Part shown: piece by piece, positions 1 to 5,573 of the stretch
Layout of the letters: each line of letters starts with the position of its first letter
How positions within the stretch are numbered: position 1 is the first letter of the stretch
From: Natrialbaceae archaeon
GTDB lineage: Archaea > Halobacteriota > Halobacteria > Halobacteriales > Natrialbaceae
NCBI GenBank assembly: GCA_003552885.1
Contig: PUPA01000146.1
Location: 1-8,925, forward strand
Direction of reading: 5' to 3'
DNA: 8,925 nucleotides
Translations under genes and position numbers: made by a program
Notes under the pieces: model-generated
What the model was told of the DNA's origin: nothing
Database searches by the model: none
The model's input: the letters and a program-made list of their open reading frames with translations, nothing else

Positions 1-803
1 GCGAGTTCGTCCCTTGCCTTCTCTGCGGCCCGGACGGTGTCCCCCCGCGAGGAGACGAACACGAGCGCCTGGCCGTCCTCCCTGAGGTGGGGTTCGGCGA
101 GGTCGAGCGCGCGGTAGAGCCGGCGGTACTTGTCGGCAAAGGAGTTCTCGCCGTGGGTGTAGATCCGCACGCCGGCGTTGAGCTCGACGGGGCGGTACTC
201 CTCGCCGAACTCGAGGGTCGTCTCCGGCGGGGCGTCGAGCCAGGCGGCGACGTCATCGACGTTGGGCATCGTCGCCGAGAGCGCGACGATCCGGGGCTCA
301 CAGAGCCGCCGCAGCCGGGAGACCGTCACCTCGAGCACCGAGCCGCGACGGTCGGCGTCGAGCAGGTGGACCTCGTCGATCACACAGACGTCGACGTCGG
401 TGACGAAGCCGTACCGGCGTGAGTCGTGTTTCCGGGTGGCCGAGTCGAGCTTCTCGGGGGTCATCACGAGGATGTCCGCACGGCGGGCCCGGCGGGGGTT
501 CAGCTCGCGTTCGCCGGTGACGACGTACACGGAGTAGCCGAGCGCCTCGAAGCGGTCCCAGTCGGCTTCCTTCTCGTTGGTCAGCGCCCGCATCGGGGCG
601 ACGAACAGTGCGGTCCCCCCCGTCGCGAGGCTCTCACAGATCGCCAGCTCCGCGAGTGCGGTCTTCCCCGAGGCGGTCGGTGCGCTGGCAACGACGTTCT
701 CCGCGGAGTCGAGCAGCGCGGGCAGCGCTTCCCGCTGCATCCGGTTGAACTCCTCGAACGGAAACGCCCCGGCGAACTCGGGCAGGACCTCGGCGACTTC
801 CAT
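1..803 (-). CDS. Ski2/Hel308-type DEAD/DEAH-box helicase, N-terminal part (runs off left edge)
   Basis: Superfamily 2 helicase expected to unwind nucleic acid using ATP; only the first 267 residues lie in the window. Motifs appear in the right order: Q-motif-like FNRMQ (19-23), Walker A APTASGKT (41-48), motif Ia APMRAL (69-74), motif Ib TPEKLD (115-120), motif II DEVH (143-146), motif III SAT (176-178), and the start of the second RecA domain with QALVFVSSR (245-253). DExH in motif II together with the PMRAL and TPEKLD spacing is typical of the Ski2/Hel308 branch, whose members act in replication-fork repair in archaea; which haloarchaeal paralogue this is cannot be decided without the C-terminal winged-helix and ratchet domains. 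The ATG at 803 is supported by a TATA-like element 24-29 bases upstream and by close placement before the Q motif. It follows the PH-domain gene with a 39-base gap but seems to have its own promoter. Confidence 0.9.
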   Translation of the reverse strand, partial: MEVAEVLPEFAGAFPFEEFNRMQREALPALLDSAENVVASAPTASGKTALAELAICESLATGGTALFVAPMRALTNEKEADWDRFEALGYSVYVVTGERELNPRRARRADILVMTPEKLDSATRKHDSRRYGFVTDVDVCVIDEVHLLDADRRGSVLEVTVSRLRRLCEPRIVALSATMPNVDDVAAWLDAPPETTLEFGEEYRPVELNAGVRIYTHGENSFADKYRRLYRALDLAEPHLREDGQALVFVSSRGDTVRAAEKARDEL

Positions 804-826
804 CGGACGGAGACGGGGGTCGGCCG

Positions 827-832
827 ACTAAA
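827..832 (-). promoter_or_regulatory. TATA-like promoter element of the helicase gene
   Basis: On the minus strand this reads TTTAGT and lies at -29 to -24 from the ATG at 803, in the short gap after the PH-domain gene. The position matches a leaderless haloarchaeal transcript. It is a sequence match and spacing argument only. Confidence 0.55.
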
Positions 833-842
833 GGCGTTTCCT

Positions 843-1358
843 TCAACGCGCATCGGCCGGGGCCCGGTCGCCGCCGAGCTGTTCGGAGAGGACGGCACTC
901 GCCCGGGACGGCTGGGCGACCCACTCGAAGGTCAGCTCGGGGTCCCCGGAGCCGGCGGTGTACACCGTCAGCTCGCCGTAACCCAGCAGCCGACCGATCG
1001 CCGACTGCCGGAGGCTCGTGTTCTGGACGCGGTCGAGGCGAAACTGGGTGACGTCGCGGCTGAACACCCCGCGTTTCTCGTAGAGCTCGGCGGTCGTGAT
1101 CACGTAGCGGGTGTTCGTCCACAGCAGATAGCGGACGCCGACGACGGCGAACCCGATCAGCGCCGCGAGCAAGCCGAGGATCGTCACCGCGACGGTCCAC
1201 CCCTCGGCGGTCGCCCACCCCACGAGGACGAGCCCGCCGAGTACCAAAAGGAGGCCCGCGGGCAGCCCCCACCCCATCGCGACGGGGTGTGGCCGGCTCT
1301 CGAAGACGACCGACTCGTCCTCGCCGAGGTGGAGCCACTCCCGGGAGCCGGAGTACAT
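843..1358 (-). CDS. membrane-anchored bacterial PH domain protein (YdbS/DUF304-like)
   Basis: A 171-residue protein. The N-terminal ~30 residues (GEDESVVFESRPHP) are the usual short lead-in, followed by two hydrophobic segments at about 31-48 and 55-77, then a bacterial-type pleckstrin homology domain at about 80-150 with the family features TNTRYVITTAELY, RLDRVQNT and GYGELTVYTAG. Members of this family are membrane proteins of poorly known function; the PH-like fold is expected on the cytoplasmic face. The open frame extends upstream through 3011, but the family starts near this ATG, and an AT-rich promoter region and the end of the transporter gene lie between, so the upstream part is not coding in this frame. 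The start at 1358 is supported by a TATA-like element 26-31 bases upstream. It is separated by 110 bases and a possible terminator from the transporter gene, so it is probably a separate transcript. Confidence 0.85.
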   Translation of the reverse strand: MYSGSREWLHLGEDESVVFESRPHPVAMGWGLPAGLLLVLGGLVLVGWATAEGWTVAVTILGLLAALIGFAVVGVRYLLWTNTRYVITTAELYEKRGVFSRDVTQFRLDRVQNTSLRQSAIGRLLGYGELTVYTAGSGDPELTFEWVAQPSRASAVLSEQLGGDRAPADAR

Positions 1359-1383
1359 GTTCCGTCGGTATTCCGTTGAAACC

Positions 1384-1389
1384 CGTAAA
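1384..1389 (-). promoter_or_regulatory. TATA-like promoter element of the PH-domain gene
   Basis: Minus-strand TTTACG at -31 to -26 from the ATG at 1358, within the AT-rich stretch 1381-1412, the most AT-rich spot between the two neighbouring genes. The spacing suits a transcript starting at or a few bases before the ATG. Confidence 0.45.
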
Positions 1390-1396
1390 CCTATCG

Positions 1397-1434
1397 AAAA
1401 ATTAATATTTTTGTGACGGTCACGTCTCCGTGAC
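1397..1434 (-). terminator. possible terminator of the DUF3311-symporter operon
   Basis: About 35 bases after the symporter stop, the minus strand can form a 6-bp stem GTCACG/CGTGAC with a 4-base loop (1419-1434), followed by an AT-rich tract ending in five Ts (1397-1401). Archaeal terminators depend mainly on T-rich tracts, so the tract is the stronger part of the evidence. The tract is separated from the stem by about 17 bases, so this is a modest call, and the same AT-rich DNA also serves as promoter region for the next gene. Confidence 0.35.
1413..1423. repeat. 11-bp palindrome GTGACGGTCAC
   Basis: Perfect dyad GTGAC-G-GTCAC overlapping the hairpin described at 1419-1434; the half-site GTGAC occurs again at 1430-1434. 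It lies 55-65 bases upstream of the PH-domain start, just outside its promoter element, so it could be an operator or only part of the terminator stem. Confidence 0.4.
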
Positions 1435-1468
1435 GGAAGCGACGAATTCCCCGCCGGCGACCGACGGG

Positions 1469-2944
1469 CTAGTCCGCGCGCATCCCCTCGAAGTAGATCG
1501 CTCGGCGCTCGTCGGCGGCGGGGGCGGTCAGCGCGGAAACGCCGACGGTGAGCACGAGCCCGAGCAGCATGCCGACGAGGCCCGCCGACCAGCCGGCGTA
1601 CGTCGAGGGCACCGTCGCGGTAAAGAGGCTCGCGAGGTAGAACAGCTGGCTGCCGACGATGCCGGCGGCGATCCCGCGGCGGGTCGTCTTCCGCCAGTAG
1701 AGCGCGACGACGACGGGTAACGCGAGCTGGGCGAACCCGGAGAACGCGGCGTCGCCGAGCTCGAACAGCGTGGCGGGGTTGTAGAGGCTCGCGACGAACG
1801 TCGAGAGCGCGAAGAGAACGACGATGACTCGCGCGATGGCGTCCTCCCGCCGCTCGCTGAGCCCGTCGTCGACGAACGGCCGGTAGAGGTCCCGGGTGAC
1901 GTACGACGACCCCGAGAGCAACATCGAATCCGAGGAGGACATCATCGCGGCCATCGCGCCGGCGATCACGAGCGCGGCGAACCAGACGGGCGTGTACTCC
2001 GCGAGGATCACCGGGAGGACGTTGCCGTCGGCCCCCATCTCGAGGCCGAGCCCACGGGCCCACGAGCCGAGGACGAACGCGGGGACGAATAGGAGTACAC
2101 AGAGGATCGGCCAGAGCGCAAAGGAGCGTTTGAGCACGCGTTCGGAGCCCGCGACGAAGAACCGCTGGTTGACCTGCGGGAACATCGCGACGCCGAAACC
2201 GATGACGATCGCCGTCGACAGCATCCACTGTGGCGAGTAGAAGTCGCTGCCGAGGCCGAGAAACTCCGTCCCGACGTCGGAGGCCGCGAGCGTTCCCGTC
2301 GCGGCACCCGGGCCACCGAGGGCGACGACGATCCAGAGGAAAGACAGCCACGTCATTACGAGCATGAACGCCCCCTGGAGCGTGTCCGTCCAGGCGATGC
2401 CGCGCATCCCGGCGACGACGACGTAGAGAATCATAAACAGGGTTATCAGCCCGGCACCCGCGGCGTACGGGACTGCCCCGTCGGTCAGCGCCGATAGGGC
2501 CGTCCCCGCACCCGCCTGCTGGAGCATCACGTACGGAAAGAGCCAGACGAGGCCGATGACGGCGACGAGCCCGCGGAGCCATCGGGAGCCAAACCGGTCC
2601 CCGAGCATCTCCCCGAGTGTGACGTAGCCGTGCTGGCGGCCGAGCAGCCACTGTTTGTAGCCGACGACGTACCAGAGGATCGCGAAGATGATCCCGTCCA
2701 TGAGCCCCATGACGAGGATGTACTCGGGGCCGGCCTGGTAGGCGAGGTTCGGGCCGGCGAAGAACGTAAACGCCGACAGCAGCGTCGCGAACGTGGTGAA
2801 AAGGAGGACGACCGTGCCGAACGTCCGGCTCGCGAGGTAGAAGTCCTCCGCCGTACGCTCGCTCAGCCGGTAGGCGACCAGCCCGACAGCCAGCGCGACC
2901 AGGAGGTAGCCGACGATGATCCCGAGCTGGACGGCGAGGGTCAC
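1469..2944 (-). CDS. sodium:solute symporter family permease (SSS)
   Basis: A 491-residue LeuT-fold transporter, a normal length for the family, expected to couple Na+ entry to uptake of a small organic solute across the cytoplasmic membrane. About 13 hydrophobic segments are visible. Family signatures include AEDFYLASR (32-40) after the first segment, the unwound-helix region LSAFTFFAGPNLAYQAG (56-72), GMRGIAWTDTLQG (179-191), which fits the classical SSS signature, and AAMMSSSDSMLLSGSS (332-347), where the Ser residues correspond to the sodium-binding region. Between residues 346 and 368 follows YVTRDLYRPF and a charged loop. The substrate cannot be read from the sequence: pantothenate-, proline- and carboxylate-type members all share these motifs. 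The start is GTG at 2944, which overlaps the stop of the DUF3311 gene as GTGA, a coupled arrangement that fixes the start and defines a two-gene operon. Confidence 0.93.
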   Translation of the reverse strand: MTLAVQLGIIVGYLLVALAVGLVAYRLSERTAEDFYLASRTFGTVVLLFTTFATLLSAFTFFAGPNLAYQAGPEYILVMGLMDGIIFAILWYVVGYKQWLLGRQHGYVTLGEMLGDRFGSRWLRGLVAVIGLVWLFPYVMLQQAGAGTALSALTDGAVPYAAGAGLITLFMILYVVVAGMRGIAWTDTLQGAFMLVMTWLSFLWIVVALGGPGAATGTLAASDVGTEFLGLGSDFYSPQWMLSTAIVIGFGVAMFPQVNQRFFVAGSERVLKRSFALWPILCVLLFVPAFVLGSWARGLGLEMGADGNVLPVILAEYTPVWFAALVIAGAMAAMMSSSDSMLLSGSSYVTRDLYRPFVDDGLSERREDAIARVIVVLFALSTFVASLYNPATLFELGDAAFSGFAQLALPVVVALYWRKTTRRGIAAGIVGSQLFYLASLFTATVPSTYAGWSAGLVGMLLGLVLTVGVSALTAPAADERRAIYFEGMRAD

Positions 2945-3177
2945 GGCCGCTCACCCCCGCTGGCGGTCCGGTCGGGCGGCTCGATCCCGAGCCCCCAGGC
3001 ACGGGTCGCAAACAGCCAGAAGACCACCGACGCGAGTGCCATCCAGCCGACGTGCCACCACAGCCAGATCGGGAAGCCGGCGACGACCGTCGTCGATCCC
3101 CAGAGGAACCACGGGATACTCAACGCGACCAGCACGATCGCCACGAGGGGCCACACCACACGTTCGAACCGATTCAT
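2941..3177 (-). CDS. DUF3311 family small membrane protein, symporter partner
   Basis: A 78-residue protein with two hydrophobic helices (about 8-27 and 38-58) joined by a loop with GFPIWLWWHVGW (34-45), matching the DUF3311 pattern of small proteins encoded directly before sodium:solute symporters. The role is not known; the constant pairing suggests a subunit or stability factor for the permease. Its stop overlaps the symporter GTG start by 4 bases, so the two are co-transcribed and probably translationally coupled. A GTG nine bases further upstream (3186) would add three residues. I chose the ATG at 3177 because a TTTTAAAA element sits at -30 to -23 from it, the right place for a leaderless transcript, while it would be too close to the GTG. 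The C-terminal 20 residues are polar and probably cytoplasmic or disordered. Confidence 0.85.
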   Translation of the reverse strand: MNRFERVVWPLVAIVLVALSIPWFLWGSTTVVAGFPIWLWWHVGWMALASVVFWLFATRAWGLGIEPPDRTASGGERP

Positions 3178-3188
3178 GGAATCCACTC

Positions 3189-3200
3189 ACGGCCGGCCGT
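3189..3200. promoter_or_regulatory. 12-bp palindrome between TATA box and start of the transporter operon (candidate operator)
   Basis: ACGGCCGGCCGT is a perfect palindrome filling -23 to -12 of the transporter operon promoter. Reading the minus strand, it is preceded by TAAAA, giving the 11-mer TAAAACGGCCG that also occurs on the plus strand at 3307-3317 upstream of the divergent regulator. The position between TATA box and start is typical of archaeal repressor sites; binding by any protein is inferred. Confidence 0.4.
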
Positions 3201-3207
3201 TTTAAAA
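3200..3207 (-). promoter_or_regulatory. TATA box of the DUF3311-symporter operon
   Basis: TTTTAAAA, the clearest TATA element in the window, at -30 to -23 from the ATG at 3177. It abuts a CGGCCG-rich palindrome on the downstream side, a position where a bound repressor would block transcription. Confidence 0.6.
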
Positions 3208-3243
3208 TCTTACTGATCGGTACACGCTTTCGAAGAGATTTGT

Positions 3244-3279
3244 TTTTCGTCGAGCCGGATCGAACCGATTTTCGTCGAG
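3244..3279. repeat. 11-bp direct repeat TTTTCGTCGAG, two copies 25 bases apart
   Basis: Exact copies at 3244-3254 and 3269-3279, inside the divergent promoter region between the transporter operon and the winged-helix regulator. A 25-base period is a little over two helical turns. Function unknown; the rest of 3208-3336 shows no gene, RNA signature or other motif I can support. Confidence 0.5.
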
Positions 3280-3308
3280 TAAGCCTCGGTCGGGTGGTTT
3301 CCAAGCTA

Positions 3309-3320
3309 AAACGGCCGTTT
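3309..3320. promoter_or_regulatory. 12-bp palindrome AAACGGCCGTTT upstream of the regulator promoter (candidate operator)
   Basis: Perfect palindrome ending 16 bases before the TATA-like element of the winged-helix gene. Its ACGGCCGT core is related to the ACGGCCGGCCGT palindrome at the opposite promoter, and both carry TAAAACGGCCG. Candidate binding site for the adjacent regulator or another factor. Confidence 0.4.
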
Positions 3321-3336
3321 CACCCACGGAAAGGGG

Positions 3337-3342
3337 TATAGG
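3337..3342 (+). promoter_or_regulatory. TATA-like element of the winged-helix regulator gene
   Basis: TATAGG at -34 to -29 from the ATG at 3371, preceded by purine-rich GGAAAGGGG that could serve as the TFB-recognition stretch. The predicted transcript would have a leader of only about 5-8 bases. Confidence 0.45.
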
Positions 3343-3370
3343 TGTCGACGAACAATCGGCGGACGACCCC

Positions 3371-4294
3371 ATGGCCCGTCTGTTCCCCCTCCGGTCGGAG
3401 ACTCCGAGCCAGGAGGGCCCACCACGGGTCGTCGGACTCGAAGACGAGGAGGCCGACGCCGTCTTCGCGGCGCTCTCCTCGACGACCGCCCGGCAGATCT
3501 ACGCCCGTCTGAACGAGGAGCCGGCCACGCCGAGTGACGTCGCCGACGCGGTCGACTCCTCGATCCAGAACGTCCGATACCACCTGAAGAAACTGGAGGA
3601 GGCGGGATTGGTCGAGGTCGTCGACACCTGGTACTCCTCGCGGGGCAACGAGATGAGCGTCTACGCGGCCGCCAACGGGCCGCTGATCGTCACCGGCGAC
3701 GAGACGAACGCCGGTCGGCTGCGCGAGGCGCTCTCGCGGTTTCTCGGCGGCGTCGCGGCGCTGGCCGGCGGGAGCCTGCTCGTCCAGGCGCTGGCCGACC
3801 GGTTTTTCGCCCCCGAACGGGTCGAGGTGGCAGAGGGCGAGCCCGCGCCAGAGGAGCCGTTCGCCGTCGACGACGCGGACGAAGACGCCCCGATCGAGGA
3901 AGATCCGGCGGTGGACGATCCGGACGATGACGGGGCCGACGACGTCGGTATCTTCGACGATCCGGACGAGGAAGACGACGCCCCGGCCGACGACGAGGAC
4001 GTCGACGACGAGCCCCCGGAGGTCGAGGAGGACGTCGAGACCGACGACGAGCCTCCGGACGTCGACGAGGACGCTCCGGTCGACGATGCGCCGGAGACCG
4101 AACCGGTCGAGGAGCCGAGGACCGACGACGTCACCGTCGACCCCGAAAACGTCACCCTGGTGACCGACGGCCCGGTCGAGGCGGTCGACGCCGTGACGAC
4201 GCTCCCGCCCGGGCTGGTCTTCTTCCTCGGCGGGTTCGTCGTGCTCGTCGCCGTCGTCGGCTACCGGTACTGGGCGGCCGGACGTCCCGTCTGA
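3371..4294 (+). CDS. winged-helix (ArsR-type) regulator tethered to the membrane by two helices with an acidic linker
   Basis: A 307-residue protein. Residues ~24-98 form a winged helix-turn-helix domain: DAVFAALSSTTARQIYARL, then TPSDVADAVDSSIQNVRYHL as the HTH, then KKLEEAGLVEVVDTWYSSRG as the wing. A hydrophobic segment at ~124-142 is followed by ~130 residues (147-277) made almost wholly of Asp, Glu, Pro, Ala and Val with the short repeat DDEPPxV, and a clear transmembrane helix at ~280-299 ending in RYWAAGRPV. With the DNA-binding domain inside, the linker would lie outside the cell and the short basic tail inside; an N-glycosylation sequon NVT (260-262) on the linker agrees with that topology. 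The gene is divergent from the transporter operon, so it may regulate it or itself. The first membrane segment is shorter and less certain than the second; a tail-anchored topology with a cytoplasmic linker is the alternative. Confidence 0.82.
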   Translation: MARLFPLRSETPSQEGPPRVVGLEDEEADAVFAALSSTTARQIYARLNEEPATPSDVADAVDSSIQNVRYHLKKLEEAGLVEVVDTWYSSRGNEMSVYAAANGPLIVTGDETNAGRLREALSRFLGGVAALAGGSLLVQALADRFFAPERVEVAEGEPAPEEPFAVDDADEDAPIEEDPAVDDPDDDGADDVGIFDDPDEEDDAPADDEDVDDEPPEVEEDVETDDEPPDVDEDAPVDDAPETEPVEEPRTDDVTVDPENVTLVTDGPVEAVDAVTTLPPGLVFFLGGFVVLVAVVGYRYWAAGRPV

Positions 4295-4359
4295 GACGGC
4301 GACCGATCCCACGACACGGCCGGCGACGGGCCGCACCGACGCTCGGCTCGAACCGTGGG

Positions 4360-4365
4360 TTTAGG
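4360..4365 (+). promoter_or_regulatory. TATA-like promoter element of the PRX-like gene
   Basis: TTTAGG at -29 to -24 from the ATG at 4389, in the 94-base gap after the regulator gene, which otherwise shows nothing. The spacing indicates a leaderless transcript separate from the regulator. Confidence 0.55.
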
Positions 4366-4388
4366 CCCTCCCGGGGTGTATCCCTCCT

Positions 4389-4952
4389 ATGGCTCTACAG
4401 GAGTCCGACTCCACGCTCGAGGCCGGTGACGCCCCCGAACCGTTCGACCTCCCGGGTGCCGACGGGGAACGATACTCCCTCGAGACGTTCGCCGACGACG
4501 AGGCGTTGCTCGTGGTCTTCACCTGCAACCACTGTCCGTACGCGAAAGCGAAGTTCGACCTCCTGAATGACCTCGCCGCGAGCTACGAGGACGTCTCGGT
4601 CGTCGGCATCAACCCGAACGACGCCGAGGAGTATCCGGAGGACTCCTTCGGGAAGATGCGCGAGTACGTCGCCGACGGCACGGTCGCCTACGACGCCTAC
4701 CTCCGCGACGCGTCCCAGGAGGTCGCCGCCGCCTACGGCGCGGAGTGTACCCCCGATCCGTTCCTCTTTGCGAACCGCGAGGACGGGTTCGAACTGGTCT
4801 ACCACGGCCGGCTCGACGACGCCCCGAACCCCGATGACGAGCCGACCGAGTTCCCGATCCGGGAGGCGATCGACGCCGTCCTCGCGGGCGAGCCCGTCGC
4901 CCTCGAGTGGCTCCCCTCCCGGGGCTGTTCGATCAAGTGGGCCGACGGCTGA
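4389..4952 (+). CDS. thioredoxin-fold PRX-like protein (AhpC/TSA-related, CxxC)
   Basis: A 187-residue thioredoxin-fold protein of the peroxiredoxin-like group. It begins with the AhpC/TSA-type lead (GDAPEPFDLPGADGERYSL), followed by VVFTCNHCPYAKAK with the redox pair C46 and C49 at the start of the first active helix, GINPNDAEEYPEDSFGKM in place of the longer insertion of typical peroxiredoxins, the cis-proline loop AECTPDPFLF (C120-T121-P122), and the C-terminal family signature SRGCSIKW (C180). Length and layout match the PRX_like1 type. It is probably a cytoplasmic thiol-disulfide oxidoreductase or peroxidase; no biochemical role for the group is established that I can cite. No signal peptide is present. 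It converges on the GNAT gene with stop codons directly abutting. C120 beside the cis-proline and C180 near the end could take part in the redox cycle. Confidence 0.9.
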   Translation: MALQESDSTLEAGDAPEPFDLPGADGERYSLETFADDEALLVVFTCNHCPYAKAKFDLLNDLAASYEDVSVVGINPNDAEEYPEDSFGKMREYVADGTVAYDAYLRDASQEVAAAYGAECTPDPFLFANREDGFELVYHGRLDDAPNPDDEPTEFPIREAIDAVLAGEPVALEWLPSRGCSIKWADG

Positions 4953-4959
4953 TCAGCCG
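4946..4959. terminator. 14-bp palindrome spanning two abutting stop codons (possible bidirectional terminator)
   Basis: CGGCTGATCAGCCG is a perfect palindrome centred on TGA|TCA, the stop of the PRX-like gene followed at once by the stop of the GNAT gene on the other strand. As RNA it could form a 5-bp stem with a GATC loop from either side. There is no T-tract, so a role in termination is uncertain. Confidence 0.35.
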
Positions 4960-5525
4960 GACGAACCGGGCCGGCCCCGCTCGAGACAGCGGTCGACGAA
5001 CGCGGCCTCCTCGGCGGTGAGCTCCCGGTCTCGAAACGCTCGGAGGCCGGCCCGGTAGGGGTCGTCGCTCGTCGCTCCGACGTCGTCCGTCCTGCCGCCG
5101 GTGTCGTCGTCGTCGGGCGACCCATCCTCGACGGGCCGCTTGAGGACCAGTTCGGCCAGCCCGGTCGTCTCGCCCGTGTACACGAATCCGGCCCGCGCGA
5201 GCGCTTCGTAGGCGTAGGGATTGTTGACGGCGATCGCGAGCCGGTCGTAGCCACGCCCGACGGCGCGTTCGCGGACGAACGAGACGAGATCCGGGCCGAT
5301 TCCCTCTCCGCGACGGTCGCGAGCGACGGTGACGTATCGCAGCCGGAGCGTCGACGGCTCCGTCCGGTCCTCGTCGAAGGCGACGGCGGCGACGAGCTCC
5401 CCGCCGTCGTAGCTCGCGGCTTTCCCGGTTGCCGTCATCACGAACTTGCCGGCGTAGCTGAACCGCTCGTGATCGAGTCTGAGCGTCGGCCCGTCGGGCG
5501 GCCAACCGAGCAGCTCGTGGTTCAC
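4953..5525 (-). CDS. GNAT family N-acetyltransferase
   Basis: A 190-residue acyl-CoA-dependent acetyltransferase. The core covers residues ~15-130: strand LVAAVAFDED, the strand STLRLRYVTVARDRRGEGIGPDLVSFV holding the acetyl-CoA-binding motif A (RRGEGIG), and motif B-like DRLAIAVNNPYAYEALARAGFVYTGE with the NPYAYEALARAGF pattern typical of the family. Residues ~131-155 are an acidic, probably disordered spacer (DGSPDDDDTGG), followed by a short conserved-looking helical tail DPYRAGLRAFRDRELTAEEAAFVDRCLERG that is not part of the usual GNAT fold. The acceptor substrate is unknown. The start is GTG at 5525, supported by a TTTAGG element at -29 to -24; the next Met (30) would remove the beginning of the fold. 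It stands alone as a transcript, tail to tail with the PRX-like gene. Confidence 0.88.
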   Translation of the reverse strand: MNHELLGWPPDGPTLRLDHERFSYAGKFVMTATGKAASYDGGELVAAVAFDEDRTEPSTLRLRYVTVARDRRGEGIGPDLVSFVRERAVGRGYDRLAIAVNNPYAYEALARAGFVYTGETTGLAELVLKRPVEDGSPDDDDTGGRTDDVGATSDDPYRAGLRAFRDRELTAEEAAFVDRCLERGRPGSSG

Positions 5526-5548
5526 GGCCGGTGTTCGGCCGGGGGCGA

Positions 5549-5554
5549 CCTAAA
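5549..5554 (-). promoter_or_regulatory. TATA-like promoter element of the GNAT gene
   Basis: Minus-strand TTTAGG at -29 to -24 from the GTG at 5525, identical in sequence and position to the element before the PRX-like gene. It supports the GTG start and a leaderless transcript. Confidence 0.55.
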
Positions 5555-5573
5555 CGTTGGCCGGTCACACACA

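Noticed and set aside
426..1379. 317-residue plus-strand open frame across the helicase start and the PH-domain gene
   Set aside because: It crosses two well-supported minus-strand genes and a promoter, and its translation has no domain signature.
1359..3011. Long open minus-strand frame upstream of, and continuous with, the PH-domain gene
   Set aside because: Its translation here is Arg/Pro-rich low-complexity sequence in an alternative frame of the symporter gene, and a promoter region and stop-flanked gene order separate the two. It is a shadow caused by high G+C, not a fusion protein.
3919..4095. Possible DNA tandem repeat in the regulator gene
   Set aside because: The similarity of GACGACGAG-type units reflects the repeated acidic DDEPP residues of the linker; there is no fixed-length DNA unit.
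3661..4155. Serine-rich minus-strand open frame resembling a secreted low-complexity protein
   Set aside because: The Ser/Thr/Gly run is simply the reverse complement of the GAC/GAG-rich acidic linker of the regulator; no signal peptide or promoter.
3320..4336. 338-residue minus-strand open frame opposite the winged-helix regulator
   Set aside because: It is the complement of the acidic linker and HTH codons, giving repetitive Val/Asp/Arg sequence with no recognisable domain; the plus-strand frame has a clear winged helix and transmembrane helices.
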